From Ramlibacter sp. PS4R-6 (GTDB lineage Bacteria > Pseudomonadota > Gammaproteobacteria > Burkholderiales > Burkholderiaceae_C), in contig NZ_JBBHKA010000001.1 in the NCBI RefSeq assembly GCF_037572775.1, positions 1,426,001 through 1,490,000 of the forward strand: a stretch of 64,000 bases of DNA, given 5' to 3'. The notes under the pieces were generated by a model. The model was not told where the DNA came from, ran no database searches, and saw nothing but the letters and a program-made list of their open reading frames with translations. Below are positions 1-7,654 of this stretch, piece by piece. Positions within the stretch are counted from its first letter, which is position 1. The number at the start of each line of letters is the position of its first letter. The position numbers and the translations under genes were made by a program.

Positions 1-453
1 AAGGTCGACGATGGTCATGCGCGTCGTCGAACCCAGGCGCATCATCATCTGGATGGTGAGCACCACCGCGGTGGCGAAGAACAGGATGCGAAGCGCGTCG
101 ACCAGGCGCGACAGCCAGAAACCCATCGCGCGCGGCATGTGGCGGTAGAAGAAGTCCACCTGGATGTGGTTGTTCTTGGCCACGCCGATCACGGCGCCCG
201 TGAACACCGTGGCGATGAGCAGGTAGCGCGCGATCTCCTCCGTCCACGACGCGGAGTCGTTCATCACGTAGCGCGTGAAGAACTGGTAGAAGACCGTCAG
301 CCCCAGGATCCAGAAGAAGCCCAGGGCCACCCACGCCTCCCTCGGCACGCCGGAGAAGTCGACGGCTTCGTCGGTGGCGTGGAACTCGCCGTCCTCCCCC
401 ATCACCCGGGGGAGGTCGTCGATCACGCTGCGCTCGGGGACGGCAGCGCTCAC
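1..453 (-). CDS. dctQ: TRAP transporter small permease DctQ-like (C-terminus cut by window edge)
   Basis: Small membrane subunit of a tripartite ATP-independent periplasmic (TRAP) transporter, which works with the large permease DctM and the binding protein DctP to import organic acids using an ion gradient. 151 residues are visible. They show hydrophobic segments around residues 38-55 and 70-90, with the DctQ-type signature of a Trp-Thr-Glu-Glu stretch followed by an Arg-Tyr and, later, an Asn-Asn-His-Ile motif. I chose the GTG start at 453 because it overlaps the dctP stop in a GTGA; an internal ATG at 402 is the alternative. The gene runs off the window start, where dctM would be expected next. 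Confidence 0.85.
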   Translation of the reverse strand, partial: MSAAVPERSVIDDLPRVMGEDGEFHATDEAVDFSGVPREAWVALGFFWILGLTVFYQFFTRYVMNDSASWTEEIARYLLIATVFTGAVIGVAKNNHIQVDFFYRHMPRAMGFWLSRLVDALRILFFATAVVLTIQMMMRLGSTTRMTIVDL

Positions 454-1436
454 TTGAGATTGACGATCTTGTCGTAGTCCGCCTGGCGGTAGCCCAGGTC
501 GGCGGGCTTGGTGGTCTTGAGCACGGCGTCGCGGAACGCGTTCTTGTCCACGCTGATCACGTTGATGCCGCGCTTCTTGAAGTCGTCGGCCAGCTTCGCC
601 TCGGTCGCGGCGATCTCGCGGCTGCACTTCTCGGCCGCCTCATGCAGCGTGTCGGCGAAGATCTTCTTGTCGGCGTCCGACAACTTGGCCCAAGTGGAGC
701 CCGACACCACCGTCAGCAGCGAATCGACGATGTGGCCCGTCAGCGAGATGTTCTTCTGCACTTCGTAGAACTTCTTGGCCTCGATGGTGGGCAGCGGGTT
801 CTCCTGTGCATCCACGGTGCCGTTCTGCAGCGCGAGGTAGACCTCGGCGAAGGCGATCGGCGTCGGGTTCGCGCCCAGGGCCTTCGGGAACGCCAGGTAG
901 GCCGGCGCGTCCGGCACGCGGATCTTCAGGCCCTTCATGTCCTCGGGCTTGGACACCGGCTTGTTCGAGGTGACGTGGCGCGCGCCGTAGTACGTGAGCG
1001 CAACGATGTGGTTGCCGCTGACCTTGTCGTAGCCGGCGGCGAGTTCCTTGAAGGTGTCGCTCGAGGCGTACTTCAACTGGTGCTCGGCGTCGCGGAAGAT
1101 GAAGGGGAAGTAGCTGATCGCCAGCGGCGTGTAGCTGCGCGCCGCGAAGCTGGCGCCGGTGAGGATCACGTCCACCGTGCCCAGCGTCAGGCCCTGGTTG
1201 ATGTCCGATTCCTTGCCCAGCGTGGAGGCCGGGAACACCTGCATCTCGTAGCGGCCGTTGGTGCGCTTCTTGATCTCGTCGGCCGCCCACAGCGCGTACT
1301 TGTGGTACGCCTCGGACGTCTCGTACACGTGCGCGAACTTCAGCTTGGTCTGCGCCTGCGCCAGCGTGGGCATGCCGAAGGCGGCGGCGATCGCGACGGC
1401 ACAGGCCGCCAGTTTCAAAGTGGAACGCTTGTCCAT
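450..1436 (-). CDS. dctP: TRAP transporter substrate-binding protein DctP-like
   Basis: Periplasmic solute-binding protein of the TRAP system, 328 residues, the usual family length. Residues 1-28 form a Sec signal peptide ending Ala-Gln-Ala. The middle carries the family pattern with the ligand-contacting Arg in a Lys-Ile-Arg-Val-Pro motif and a downstream Glu-Asn-Pro-Leu motif. The ATG at 1436 has a good AGGAGA ribosome site seven bases upstream; the open frame extends further upstream but lacks signal-peptide character there. It follows gntR by 38 bp and overlaps dctQ by 4 bp, so gntR-dctP-dctQ is one transcription unit. The ligand is not readable from sequence; the neighbouring genes suggest a sugar acid or similar carboxylate. 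Confidence 0.9.
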   Translation of the reverse strand: MDKRSTLKLAACAVAIAAAFGMPTLAQAQTKLKFAHVYETSEAYHKYALWAADEIKKRTNGRYEMQVFPASTLGKESDINQGLTLGTVDVILTGASFAARSYTPLAISYFPFIFRDAEHQLKYASSDTFKELAAGYDKVSGNHIVALTYYGARHVTSNKPVSKPEDMKGLKIRVPDAPAYLAFPKALGANPTPIAFAEVYLALQNGTVDAQENPLPTIEAKKFYEVQKNISLTGHIVDSLLTVVSGSTWAKLSDADKKIFADTLHEAAEKCSREIAATEAKLADDFKKRGINVISVDKNAFRDAVLKTTKPADLGYRQADYDKIVNLK

Positions 1437-1474
1437 CGTCTGTCTCCTAGGGTGTCTTGCTTGGGGGGAAGGAA

Positions 1475-2188
1475 TCAGTGCGGGTTGGCCTTGGACCAAC
1501 TCGCCGAGAAGCGGGCGTGCGACTTGTCCATGTGGGCGTGCATCGCCTCGCGCGCGGCTTCGGCGTCGTGCGCGCGGATCGCCTCGAGGATCGCCTCGTG
1601 CTCGCCGATGGCCGTGCGCCACGACGGCACGTTCTCGAAGTAGTCGCCCAGGCGCTCGAACAGCGGGCCGCGGCGCGCGTCCCAGAAGGTGCGCACGGTG
1701 TCCACAAGCACGGCGTTGCCCGCGGCCTCGGCGATGGCGGTGTGGAAGGCGCGGTCGCCGGCCGTCGGCGCGATGCCGCGCTCGGTGTCCTCGTGCATCA
1801 GGTCGATCGCTTCGCGGATGGCCTGGATGTCCTTGCGTTTCGCATGCGCGGCGGCCAGCGCGGCGATCTCGCCTTCGATCAAGCGCCGCGCGCGGATGAT
1901 CTCCAGCGGCCCCCATTCGTCGTCGGCGACCTTGCGCGTTTCGATCTTCTGCTGCGCGCGGTCGAGCACGAACACGCCCGAGCCGGTGCGCACCTCGACC
2001 CAGCCTTCGACTTCCAGCGCGATCAGCGCCTCGCGCACGGAAGGGCGGCTCACGCCCATCTGCTTGGCCAGGTCGCGTTCGGCCGGCAGCCGCGCGCCGG
2101 GCTTGAATTCGCCCTGCGTCATCAGTGCGCGCAACTGCTCGGCGATTTGCCGGTACAGGCGCTGGGGCTCGAGGGTCTGGAGGGGCAT
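1475..2188 (-). CDS. GntR/FadR-family (FCD) transcriptional regulator
   Basis: 237-residue repressor of the FadR subfamily. Residues about 8-75 form the GntR winged helix, with the recognition helix in the Ser-Arg-Pro-Ser-Val-Arg-Glu-Ala segment. The C-terminal FCD effector domain keeps the metal-ligand pattern Asp...Phe-His in 'RAFH', the Glu-His segment and a final His near the C-terminus. It sits head to head with the dehydrogenase at 2304 and upstream of dctPQ, and the gap between the divergent genes contains a perfect TGGTCAGACCA palindrome. It probably represses both arms until the transported acid or an intermediate binds. The ATG at 2188 is chosen because homology begins immediately after it. 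Confidence 0.9.
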   Translation of the reverse strand: MPLQTLEPQRLYRQIAEQLRALMTQGEFKPGARLPAERDLAKQMGVSRPSVREALIALEVEGWVEVRTGSGVFVLDRAQQKIETRKVADDEWGPLEIIRARRLIEGEIAALAAAHAKRKDIQAIREAIDLMHEDTERGIAPTAGDRAFHTAIAEAAGNAVLVDTVRTFWDARRGPLFERLGDYFENVPSWRTAIGEHEAILEAIRAHDAEAAREAMHAHMDKSHARFSASWSKANPH

Positions 2189-2237
2189 GCTGGAAGGCGC
2201 GTACGGGAAAGCTACGGGCTTATGCTGATTGGCCAAG

Positions 2238-2248
2238 TGGTCAGACCA
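2238..2248. promoter_or_regulatory. GntR-type operator, TGGTCAGACCA
   Basis: Perfect 5+1+5 inverted repeat, TGGTC-A-GACCA, in the 115-bp divergent gap between gntR and the first dehydrogenase. FadR-subfamily regulators (FadR, PdhR, LldR) are known to bind TGGT...ACCA half sites, so this is the obvious operator for the adjacent GntR protein. It is followed by AT-rich sequence (ATTAATATC) that could be part of a promoter. Confidence 0.7.
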
Positions 2249-2303
2249 ATTAATATCGAGCCAAACCCAGGGCCGGGCATCCGGCAAAACCCGAAGGCGC
2301 TCC

Positions 2304-3038
2304 ATGCGATTGCAAGGAAAACACATCCTCGTCACGGCCGCGGGCCAAGGTATCGGCAGAGCCAGCGTGCTGGCGCTCGCCGCCGAAGGCGCCACGGTGC
2401 TGGCCACCGACATCAACGAGCAGTTGCTGGCCTCGTACGAAGGCGTGCAGCGCGTGCGCACGCTGAAGCTCGACGTCCTGGACAAGGCGGCCATCGCAAA
2501 GGCTGTGACGTCGATGCCGGCGCTGGACGTGCTCTTCAACTGCGCGGGCTTCGTGCACAGCGGCACCGCGCTGCAGGCCACCGACGATGAATGGAATTTC
2601 GCGCTCAACCTGAACGTGCGCGCGCAGTTCTGGGCGATCCAGTCGGCGCTGCCGCGCATGGTCGCCGCCGGCCGCGGCAGCATCATCAACATGGCCAGCG
2701 TGTGCTCCAGCATCAAGGGCCTGCCCAACCGCTTCATCTACGGCACGACCAAGGCGGCGGTGATCGGCCTGACGAAGAGCGTGGCGGCCGACTACGTCGC
2801 CGACGGCATCCGCTGCAATGCGATCTGCCCCGGCACGGTGGATACGCCGTCGCTCGGCGAGCGCATCAACGCGAACCCCGACCCCGAGGCGGCGCGCAAG
2901 GCCTTCATCGCGCGCCAGCCGATGGGGCGGCTCGCCAAGGCCGAGGAGATCGCGCCGCTGGTGGTCTTCCTCGCCAGCGACGAATCGACCTTCGTCACGG
3001 GACAGACCTACGCCATCGATGGAGGCATCACGATATGA
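2304..3038 (+). CDS. SDR-family dehydrogenase, DHRS6/2-keto-3-deoxy-fuconate dehydrogenase-like
   Basis: 244-residue classical short-chain dehydrogenase. It has an N-terminal nucleotide-binding Gly motif (Ala-Gly-Gln-Gly-Ile-Gly), Asn-Cys-Ala-Gly, the catalytic Ser in 'NMASV' and the Tyr-x-x-x-Lys pair in 'YGTTK'. The sequence strongly resembles the DHRS6/BDH2 group, which also contains bacterial 2-keto-3-deoxy-L-fuconate dehydrogenases. The start at 2304 is set by homology; an upstream ATG at 2229 would place the operator inside the gene and is unlikely. It overlaps the next SDR by ATGA. With the FAH hydrolase downstream, oxidation of a 2-keto-3-deoxy acid is the best guess. The exact substrate is inference. 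Confidence 0.88.
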   Translation: MRLQGKHILVTAAGQGIGRASVLALAAEGATVLATDINEQLLASYEGVQRVRTLKLDVLDKAAIAKAVTSMPALDVLFNCAGFVHSGTALQATDDEWNFALNLNVRAQFWAIQSALPRMVAAGRGSIINMASVCSSIKGLPNRFIYGTTKAAVIGLTKSVAADYVADGIRCNAICPGTVDTPSLGERINANPDPEAARKAFIARQPMGRLAKAEEIAPLVVFLASDESTFVTGQTYAIDGGITI

Positions 3039-3781
3039 ACCAGCTGGATTTCAAGGGACGGCATGCGGTCGTCACGGGCGGGGCCACCGGCCTCGGGTTT
3101 GCGATTGCGCAGCGGCTGCTCGCTTCGGGCGGTACCGTCACCGTGTGGGATCGCGACGAGAAGGGCGCATCGGAGGCTACCGCGCGACTGGGGAAGGGCG
3201 CTTCCTTTGCGCTCGTGGACGTGGCGGACCACGCTTCGGTGCAAGGCGCGGTGAAAGCGACGCTGAAGGTCTCGCCCCGCATCGACGCATTGGTGAACAG
3301 CGCGGGCATCACGGGGCCCAACACCAAATTGTGGGAGTACCCGGTCGATGCGTGGCGGCAGGTGATGGACGTGAACCTCACGGGCCTGTTCATGTGCTGC
3401 CGCGAAATCGTGCCGGTGATGCGCGACGCCGGCTACGGCCGCATCGTCAACATCGCTTCGGTTGCGGGCAAGGACGGCAACCCCAACGCCAGCGCGTACA
3501 GCGCGAGCAAGGCGGCGGTGATCGGCCTGACGAAGTCGCTCGGCAAGGAGCTGGCCGACACGCAGATCCGCGTGAACTGCGTGACGCCCGCGGCGGTGAA
3601 GACCGCGATCTTCGACCAGATGACCGAGCAGCACATTCAGTTCATGCTGTCGAAGATCCCGATGGGCCGCTTCGGCACGCCCGAGGAGATCGCCGCGATG
3701 GTGGCGTGGCTGTGCACCGAGGATTGCTCGTTCTCCACGGGCGCGACGTTCGACCTGTCCGGCGGCCGCGCCACCTACTGA
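3035..3781 (+). CDS. SDR-family NAD(P)-dependent oxidoreductase
   Basis: 248-residue short-chain dehydrogenase with the cofactor motif Gly-Gly-Ala-Thr-Gly-Leu-Gly near residue 15, Asn-Ser-Ala-Gly, the catalytic Ser in 'NIASVAG' and Tyr-Ser-Ala-Ser-Lys. It is translationally coupled to the preceding SDR (ATGA overlap) and is followed 22 bp later by the FAH hydrolase. Two consecutive dehydrogenases in front of a hydrolase fit stepwise oxidation of a sugar or sugar acid. The substrate cannot be read from the sequence. Confidence 0.88.
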   Translation: MNQLDFKGRHAVVTGGATGLGFAIAQRLLASGGTVTVWDRDEKGASEATARLGKGASFALVDVADHASVQGAVKATLKVSPRIDALVNSAGITGPNTKLWEYPVDAWRQVMDVNLTGLFMCCREIVPVMRDAGYGRIVNIASVAGKDGNPNASAYSASKAAVIGLTKSLGKELADTQIRVNCVTPAAVKTAIFDQMTEQHIQFMLSKIPMGRFGTPEEIAAMVAWLCTEDCSFSTGATFDLSGGRATY

Positions 3782-3803
3782 ACCCCCAAGAAGGAAAGAA
3801 GAA

Positions 3804-4652
3804 ATGAAGCTGCTTCGCTATGGCGCCCCCGGCAAGGAAAAGCCGGGCCTGCTCGACGCCGAGGGCAAGATCCGTGACCTCTCGGGCATCGTGCCCGACA
3901 TCGGGCCCGCGCAACTGGGCGCGGTGGCGATGGCCAAGCTGCGCAAGGCCAACCCGGCCAAGCTGCCGCTGGTGCGCGGCAACCCGCGCATCGGCGCGTG
4001 CGTGAACGGCGTGGGCAAGTTCATCGCCATCGGCCTCAACTACGCGGACCATGCCGCCGAGTCGGGCGTGCCGATCCCGAAGGAGCCGGTGGTATTCATG
4101 AAGGCCACGAGCTGCATCCAGGGCCCCAACGACGCCGTGATGCTGCCGCGCGGTTCGGTCAAAACCGACTGGGAAGTGGAGCTGGGCGTCGTCATCGGCG
4201 CGCGCGCACGCTACGTCGCCAAGAAGGACGCGCTGGCATACGTCGCCGGCTATTGCGTGGTGAACGACGTGAGCGAGCGCGAGTACCAGCTCGAGCGCGG
4301 CCCGCAGTGGGACAAGGGCAAGGGCTGCGACACCTTCGGCCCCATCGGCCCGTGGCTGGTCACGCCCGACGAGATCGAAAACGTGCAGCGCCTGGACATG
4401 TGGCTGGACGTCAACGGCAAGCGCATGCAGAAGGGCAACACGCGCACCATGATCTTCGACGTGGCCAAGCTCGTGAGCTACGTCAGCCACTTCATGACGC
4501 TGATGCCCGGCGACGTGATCACCACCGGCACGCCGCCCGGCGTGGGCCTGGGCATGAAGCCGCCGACCTACCTGAAGCGCGGCGACGTGATGACGCTCGG
4601 GATCGAGGGGCTGGGCGAGCAGCGCCAGCAGGTGGTCGCCTTCAAGGCGTGA
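3804..4652 (+). CDS. Fumarylacetoacetate hydrolase (FAH) family protein
   Basis: 282-residue FAH-fold enzyme that would cleave a carbon-carbon bond in a diketo acid. It retains the metal ligands of the family in 'DWEVEL' (two Glu) and the Asp of 'VNDVSERE', plus the C-terminal Thr-Gly-Thr-Pro-Pro-Gly-Val-Gly motif. The N-terminal lid region (residues 1-70) is typical for the 280-residue 2,4-diketo-3-deoxy-L-fuconate hydrolase group. The ribosome site AAGGA is well placed. Following two SDR genes, a role in cleaving 2,4-diketo-3-deoxy acids to pyruvate plus a hydroxy acid is plausible. Acylpyruvate hydrolase activity is the alternative. Confidence 0.88.
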   Translation: MKLLRYGAPGKEKPGLLDAEGKIRDLSGIVPDIGPAQLGAVAMAKLRKANPAKLPLVRGNPRIGACVNGVGKFIAIGLNYADHAAESGVPIPKEPVVFMKATSCIQGPNDAVMLPRGSVKTDWEVELGVVIGARARYVAKKDALAYVAGYCVVNDVSEREYQLERGPQWDKGKGCDTFGPIGPWLVTPDEIENVQRLDMWLDVNGKRMQKGNTRTMIFDVAKLVSYVSHFMTLMPGDVITTGTPPGVGLGMKPPTYLKRGDVMTLGIEGLGEQRQQVVAFKA

Positions 4653-5473
4653 ACGCGCTGCGCCGCATCCTCCTCATCGCCGCAGGCCTCGCACTCGCGG
4701 CTTGCGGCGGGGGAGGAAGCGGCAGCGGCGGCGAGGGCGTGCCGCAGGTGGGCCGCCTCGAGTCGTTCAACATCACGTCGTCGAACACCGGCGCGCTCTA
4801 CCCGATCGACGTCTACGTGCCGCCGCAGTACGACGCCAGTGCCTCGGCGCGGCTGCCGGTGATCTACGCGGTCGACGGCGACGCGCGCTTCGGCTACCTC
4901 GCCGCGAGCAACCCCAGCGTCACGCGCTTCACGGCGCTCAAGGAGGTGCTGCAGCGGCGCGGCACCGCGGCCATCCTCGTCGGCATCGGCGGCACCGCGC
5001 GCCGCAACACCGACTTCCTGCCGCCGGGCTCGGTGGCGTACCACGAGTTCCTCACGAAGGAGCTCGTGCCGCGCATCGATTCGCAGTACCGCACACAGGC
5101 GGGCAATCGCATCCTCAACGGGCTGTCGTACGGCGGCACGATCACCTTCCTTTGCTTCACCTACGAGGCGACGGGCAACGCGACGTTCAAGCAGTTCTGG
5201 TCGACGGAGGCCAATGGCCCCGATGGCGCACTCGCGCCGGCGGAGGCCGCGCTGGCGGCGCAGGTGCAAGGCGCCAACGTGCCGCTGGTGCTGTTCCTGG
5301 CCGCGGCCACGCCGGGCACCAACACCAACGGCGCATTCGTGAATTCGCTCTACACCCAGATGGCCGGCCACCACTACGCGGGGCTCGACCTGCAGTTCGT
5401 GTCGTTCTCGGCCGACCACGTCGGCTCGGACCTGCCGGCCTTCGAGGAAGCGCTGAAGCGCTGGGGCCCCTGA
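4649..5473 (+). CDS. Lipoprotein alpha/beta-hydrolase, esterase D-like
   Basis: 274-residue predicted lipoprotein. A hydrophobic leader ends in the lipobox Leu-Ala-Ala-Cys with Cys19, followed by a Gly/Ser-rich linker. The rest resembles the putative esterase family (esterase D, enterochelin esterase-like), with the nucleophile Ser160 in Gly-Leu-Ser-Tyr-Gly-Gly and a late His in 'ADHVGSD'. The GTG start overlaps the FAH stop in GTGA, so it is co-translated with the catabolic genes. It may release the acid from an ester outside the cytoplasm before TRAP uptake; that is inference. Confidence 0.82.
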   Translation: MNALRRILLIAAGLALAACGGGGSGSGGEGVPQVGRLESFNITSSNTGALYPIDVYVPPQYDASASARLPVIYAVDGDARFGYLAASNPSVTRFTALKEVLQRRGTAAILVGIGGTARRNTDFLPPGSVAYHEFLTKELVPRIDSQYRTQAGNRILNGLSYGGTITFLCFTYEATGNATFKQFWSTEANGPDGALAPAEAALAAQVQGANVPLVLFLAAATPGTNTNGAFVNSLYTQMAGHHYAGLDLQFVSFSADHVGSDLPAFEEALKRWGP

Positions 5474-7474
5474 TCAGATGCTGGTGAGCGACGCCGGGCG
5501 CGTCGAGCGCGTGGCGGCCGGGCGCGCCTCGATCCAGCGGCCCAGCGCGTCCCACAGCACGTGCGGGTCGATGGGCTTGGTGACCACGTCGTCCATCCCC
5601 GCTGCGAGGCAGGCGGCGCGGTCGGCACCCATCGCGTTGGCCGTCATGGCCACGATGGGCAGCGCGGCATGGCGCGCGATCTTGCGGATGGCGCGCGTGG
5701 CGGCCAGGCCGTCCATCACCGGCATCTGCATGTCCATGAACACCAGGTCGAAGCGGCCGCGTTCGAGCGCTTCGAGCGCCAGCTGGCCGTTGTCGGCGAC
5801 TTCCACGCGCATGCCGGCTTCCTCCAGCAGTTCGCGCGCGACGATCTGGTTGATGTCGTTGTCTTCCACCAGCAGCACGCGCGCGCCGCGCTGGGCCGAC
5901 AGGTCGGGCAGGTCGGCGAAGGCTTCGTCGCGTGTGTCCGCGCGCGTCTTCGCCACCGGCAGCGTGACCTTGAACCAGAACGTGCTGCCCGCGCCCGCGC
6001 TGCTTTCCACGCCGACTTCGCCGCCCATCAGCTCCACCAGCTTCTTGCTGATCGCCAGGCCCAGGCCGGTGCCGCCGTACTTGCGCGTCGTCGAGCTGTC
6101 GGCCTGCGAGAAGCTCTGGAACAGGCGCCCGACCTGCTCGGGCGACAGGCCGATGCCGCTGTCGCGCACGCGGAACTCCAGCTGCCAGTCGCCCGTGGCC
6201 AGCTCGCGCCCGCGCACGCCGATGACGACGCTGCCGCGCTCGGTGAACTTCACCGCGTTGTTCGCGAAATTCAGGAGCACCTGCGCCAGGCGCAGCGAAT
6301 CGCCGAAGTAGCGCGTGGGCAGGCTCGGGCCCACGTCGACCTCCAGGTCCAGCTGCTTGCGCTCGCACTCGGCGTTGAGCAGGTCGGTGGTCGAGGCGAC
6401 GAGTTCGGCCAGGTCGAAGTCGGCGTCGACGAGTTCCAGCGCGCCGGCTTCCACCTTCGAGAAGTCCAGGATGTCGTTCACGATGCCCAGCAGGTGCGAG
6501 CCGGCGCTGTGCACCTTCTGGATGTAGTCGCGCTGCCGCGGCGCCAGCTCGCCCTTCAGCGCCAGGTGCGACAGGCCGATGATGGCGTTCATCGGCGTGC
6601 GGATCTCGTGGCTCATGTTCGAGAGAAAGCGCGTCTTGGCTTCCGTCGCCGCTTCGGCGACCGCCTTCGCGCGCTCCAGTTCGGCCACGCGGCGCAAGCC
6701 GTCGCGCATGGTCTTCATCTCGGCGAGCAGGCTGCTGTCGTCGCCGGGGCGTGTGTTCACGTCGGTCGTGAGGTCGCCGCCCGCGATGCGGCGCGCGACC
6801 GACTTCGCGTAACCGGGCTCGCCGCCGAGCTGGCGGTGCAGGTTGCGCACGATGGCGAGGGCGATCGCGATCCCGGCGAGGACGGCCACCAGCGCCAGCG
6901 CCGCCATCGTGTTCTGGATGACGTGCAGCTCGCGCATGGCGGCTTCGTGTTCGCGCACGCTCATGGCCTTCTGCACCCGTGCCAGGTGCAGCAAGGCGTC
7001 CACCGCGCGGGCGCCCAGCGGCAAGGTCGTCGCGGCACGCCATTCGCGCGCTTCTTCGGTACGGCCCTGCGACTGCAGTTCGAACCAGCGCGGCCGCGCC
7101 GCGACGTATTGGGCGTACACGCCCCGCAGTGCGCCCAGCGCCTCGCGCTCTTCCTGCGTCGACGCCGTGCGCTCGAATTCGTCCAGTTTCTGCGCGATCA
7201 GGGCCCGCAACCGCCGGTCGTCCGCCACGATCTTCTCGCGCACCTGCGCATCGCCGACCATGTATTGCGGAAAGCCGTAGCGAAGCTCCCACAGCGCGCT
7301 CTCGGCCTCGGCAATCGCGACGGAGCCCAGCAGGTTCTGGTGCACGTCGAGGGCCCGGCGTTCGAAGCGCGAGCCCTCCAGCCACAGCACCGCGCTGCTC
7401 GCCACCACCAGCGCCACGATGATCCCGAAGCCCAGGGCGAGCTGGGCGCCGACGGTGAGGTTCTTGATTCGCAT
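5474..7474 (-). CDS. Membrane hybrid histidine kinase with receiver domain
   Basis: 666-residue sensor kinase. A first membrane helix (residues 12-32), a periplasmic four-helix-bundle-like sensor (about 35-185) and a second helix (188-210) precede HAMP (about 208-262). Then come HisKA with the phospho-acceptor His289 in Ser-His-Glu-Ile-Arg-Thr-Pro, HATPase_c (N box around Asn405, G boxes at 439 and 468) and a C-terminal receiver with Asp581 in Met-Asp-Met-Gln-Met-Pro. No Hpt domain or separate response regulator lies next to it, so its output partner is elsewhere. It is divergent from the large surface protein gene across a 180-bp gap with paired CCCCTAGGG sites, which makes a functional link possible. 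Confidence 0.92.
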   Translation of the reverse strand: MRIKNLTVGAQLALGFGIIVALVVASSAVLWLEGSRFERRALDVHQNLLGSVAIAEAESALWELRYGFPQYMVGDAQVREKIVADDRRLRALIAQKLDEFERTASTQEEREALGALRGVYAQYVAARPRWFELQSQGRTEEAREWRAATTLPLGARAVDALLHLARVQKAMSVREHEAAMRELHVIQNTMAALALVAVLAGIAIALAIVRNLHRQLGGEPGYAKSVARRIAGGDLTTDVNTRPGDDSSLLAEMKTMRDGLRRVAELERAKAVAEAATEAKTRFLSNMSHEIRTPMNAIIGLSHLALKGELAPRQRDYIQKVHSAGSHLLGIVNDILDFSKVEAGALELVDADFDLAELVASTTDLLNAECERKQLDLEVDVGPSLPTRYFGDSLRLAQVLLNFANNAVKFTERGSVVIGVRGRELATGDWQLEFRVRDSGIGLSPEQVGRLFQSFSQADSSTTRKYGGTGLGLAISKKLVELMGGEVGVESSAGAGSTFWFKVTLPVAKTRADTRDEAFADLPDLSAQRGARVLLVEDNDINQIVARELLEEAGMRVEVADNGQLALEALERGRFDLVFMDMQMPVMDGLAATRAIRKIARHAALPIVAMTANAMGADRAACLAAGMDDVVTKPIDPHVLWDALGRWIEARPAATRSTRPASLTSI

Positions 7475-7504
7475 GGCGCAAAGGTAAGTTCGCGTCCCGC
7501 GCCA

Positions 7505-7536
7505 CCCCTAGGGAATCCGCGCCGGGCCCCTAGGGG
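7505..7536. promoter_or_regulatory. Paired CCCCTAGGG palindromes
   Basis: Two copies of a CTAG-centred palindrome, CCCCTAGGG at 7505-7513 and CCCCTAGGGG at 7527-7536, have centres 22 bp apart, which is two helical turns. They lie in the divergent gap between the hybrid kinase and the adhesin gene, about 65-95 bp upstream of the adhesin's likely -35 box. The geometry suits a dimeric activator binding on one face of the DNA. The regulator is unknown. Confidence 0.5.
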
Positions 7537-7598
7537 ATCGGCTTAAGGTGCATTCGTGACGGATACAACCGTTGGCTGTTTAGGCCTATACATTGTCA

Positions 7599-7627
7599 TT
7601 GACTTGAAACCATTCGTTTAACAGAAT
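7599..7627 (+). promoter_or_regulatory. Candidate sigma70 promoter of the surface protein gene
   Basis: TTGACT at 7599-7604 and CAGAAT at 7622-7627 are separated by 17 bp, so -35 is good and -10 is moderate. The predicted transcript would start near 7634, leaving a leader of about 20 bases with a strong GGAGGAG ribosome site before the ATG at 7655. Confidence 0.5.
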
Positions 7628-7654
7628 CGGTCCTCCCAAGGGGAGGAGAAAACA

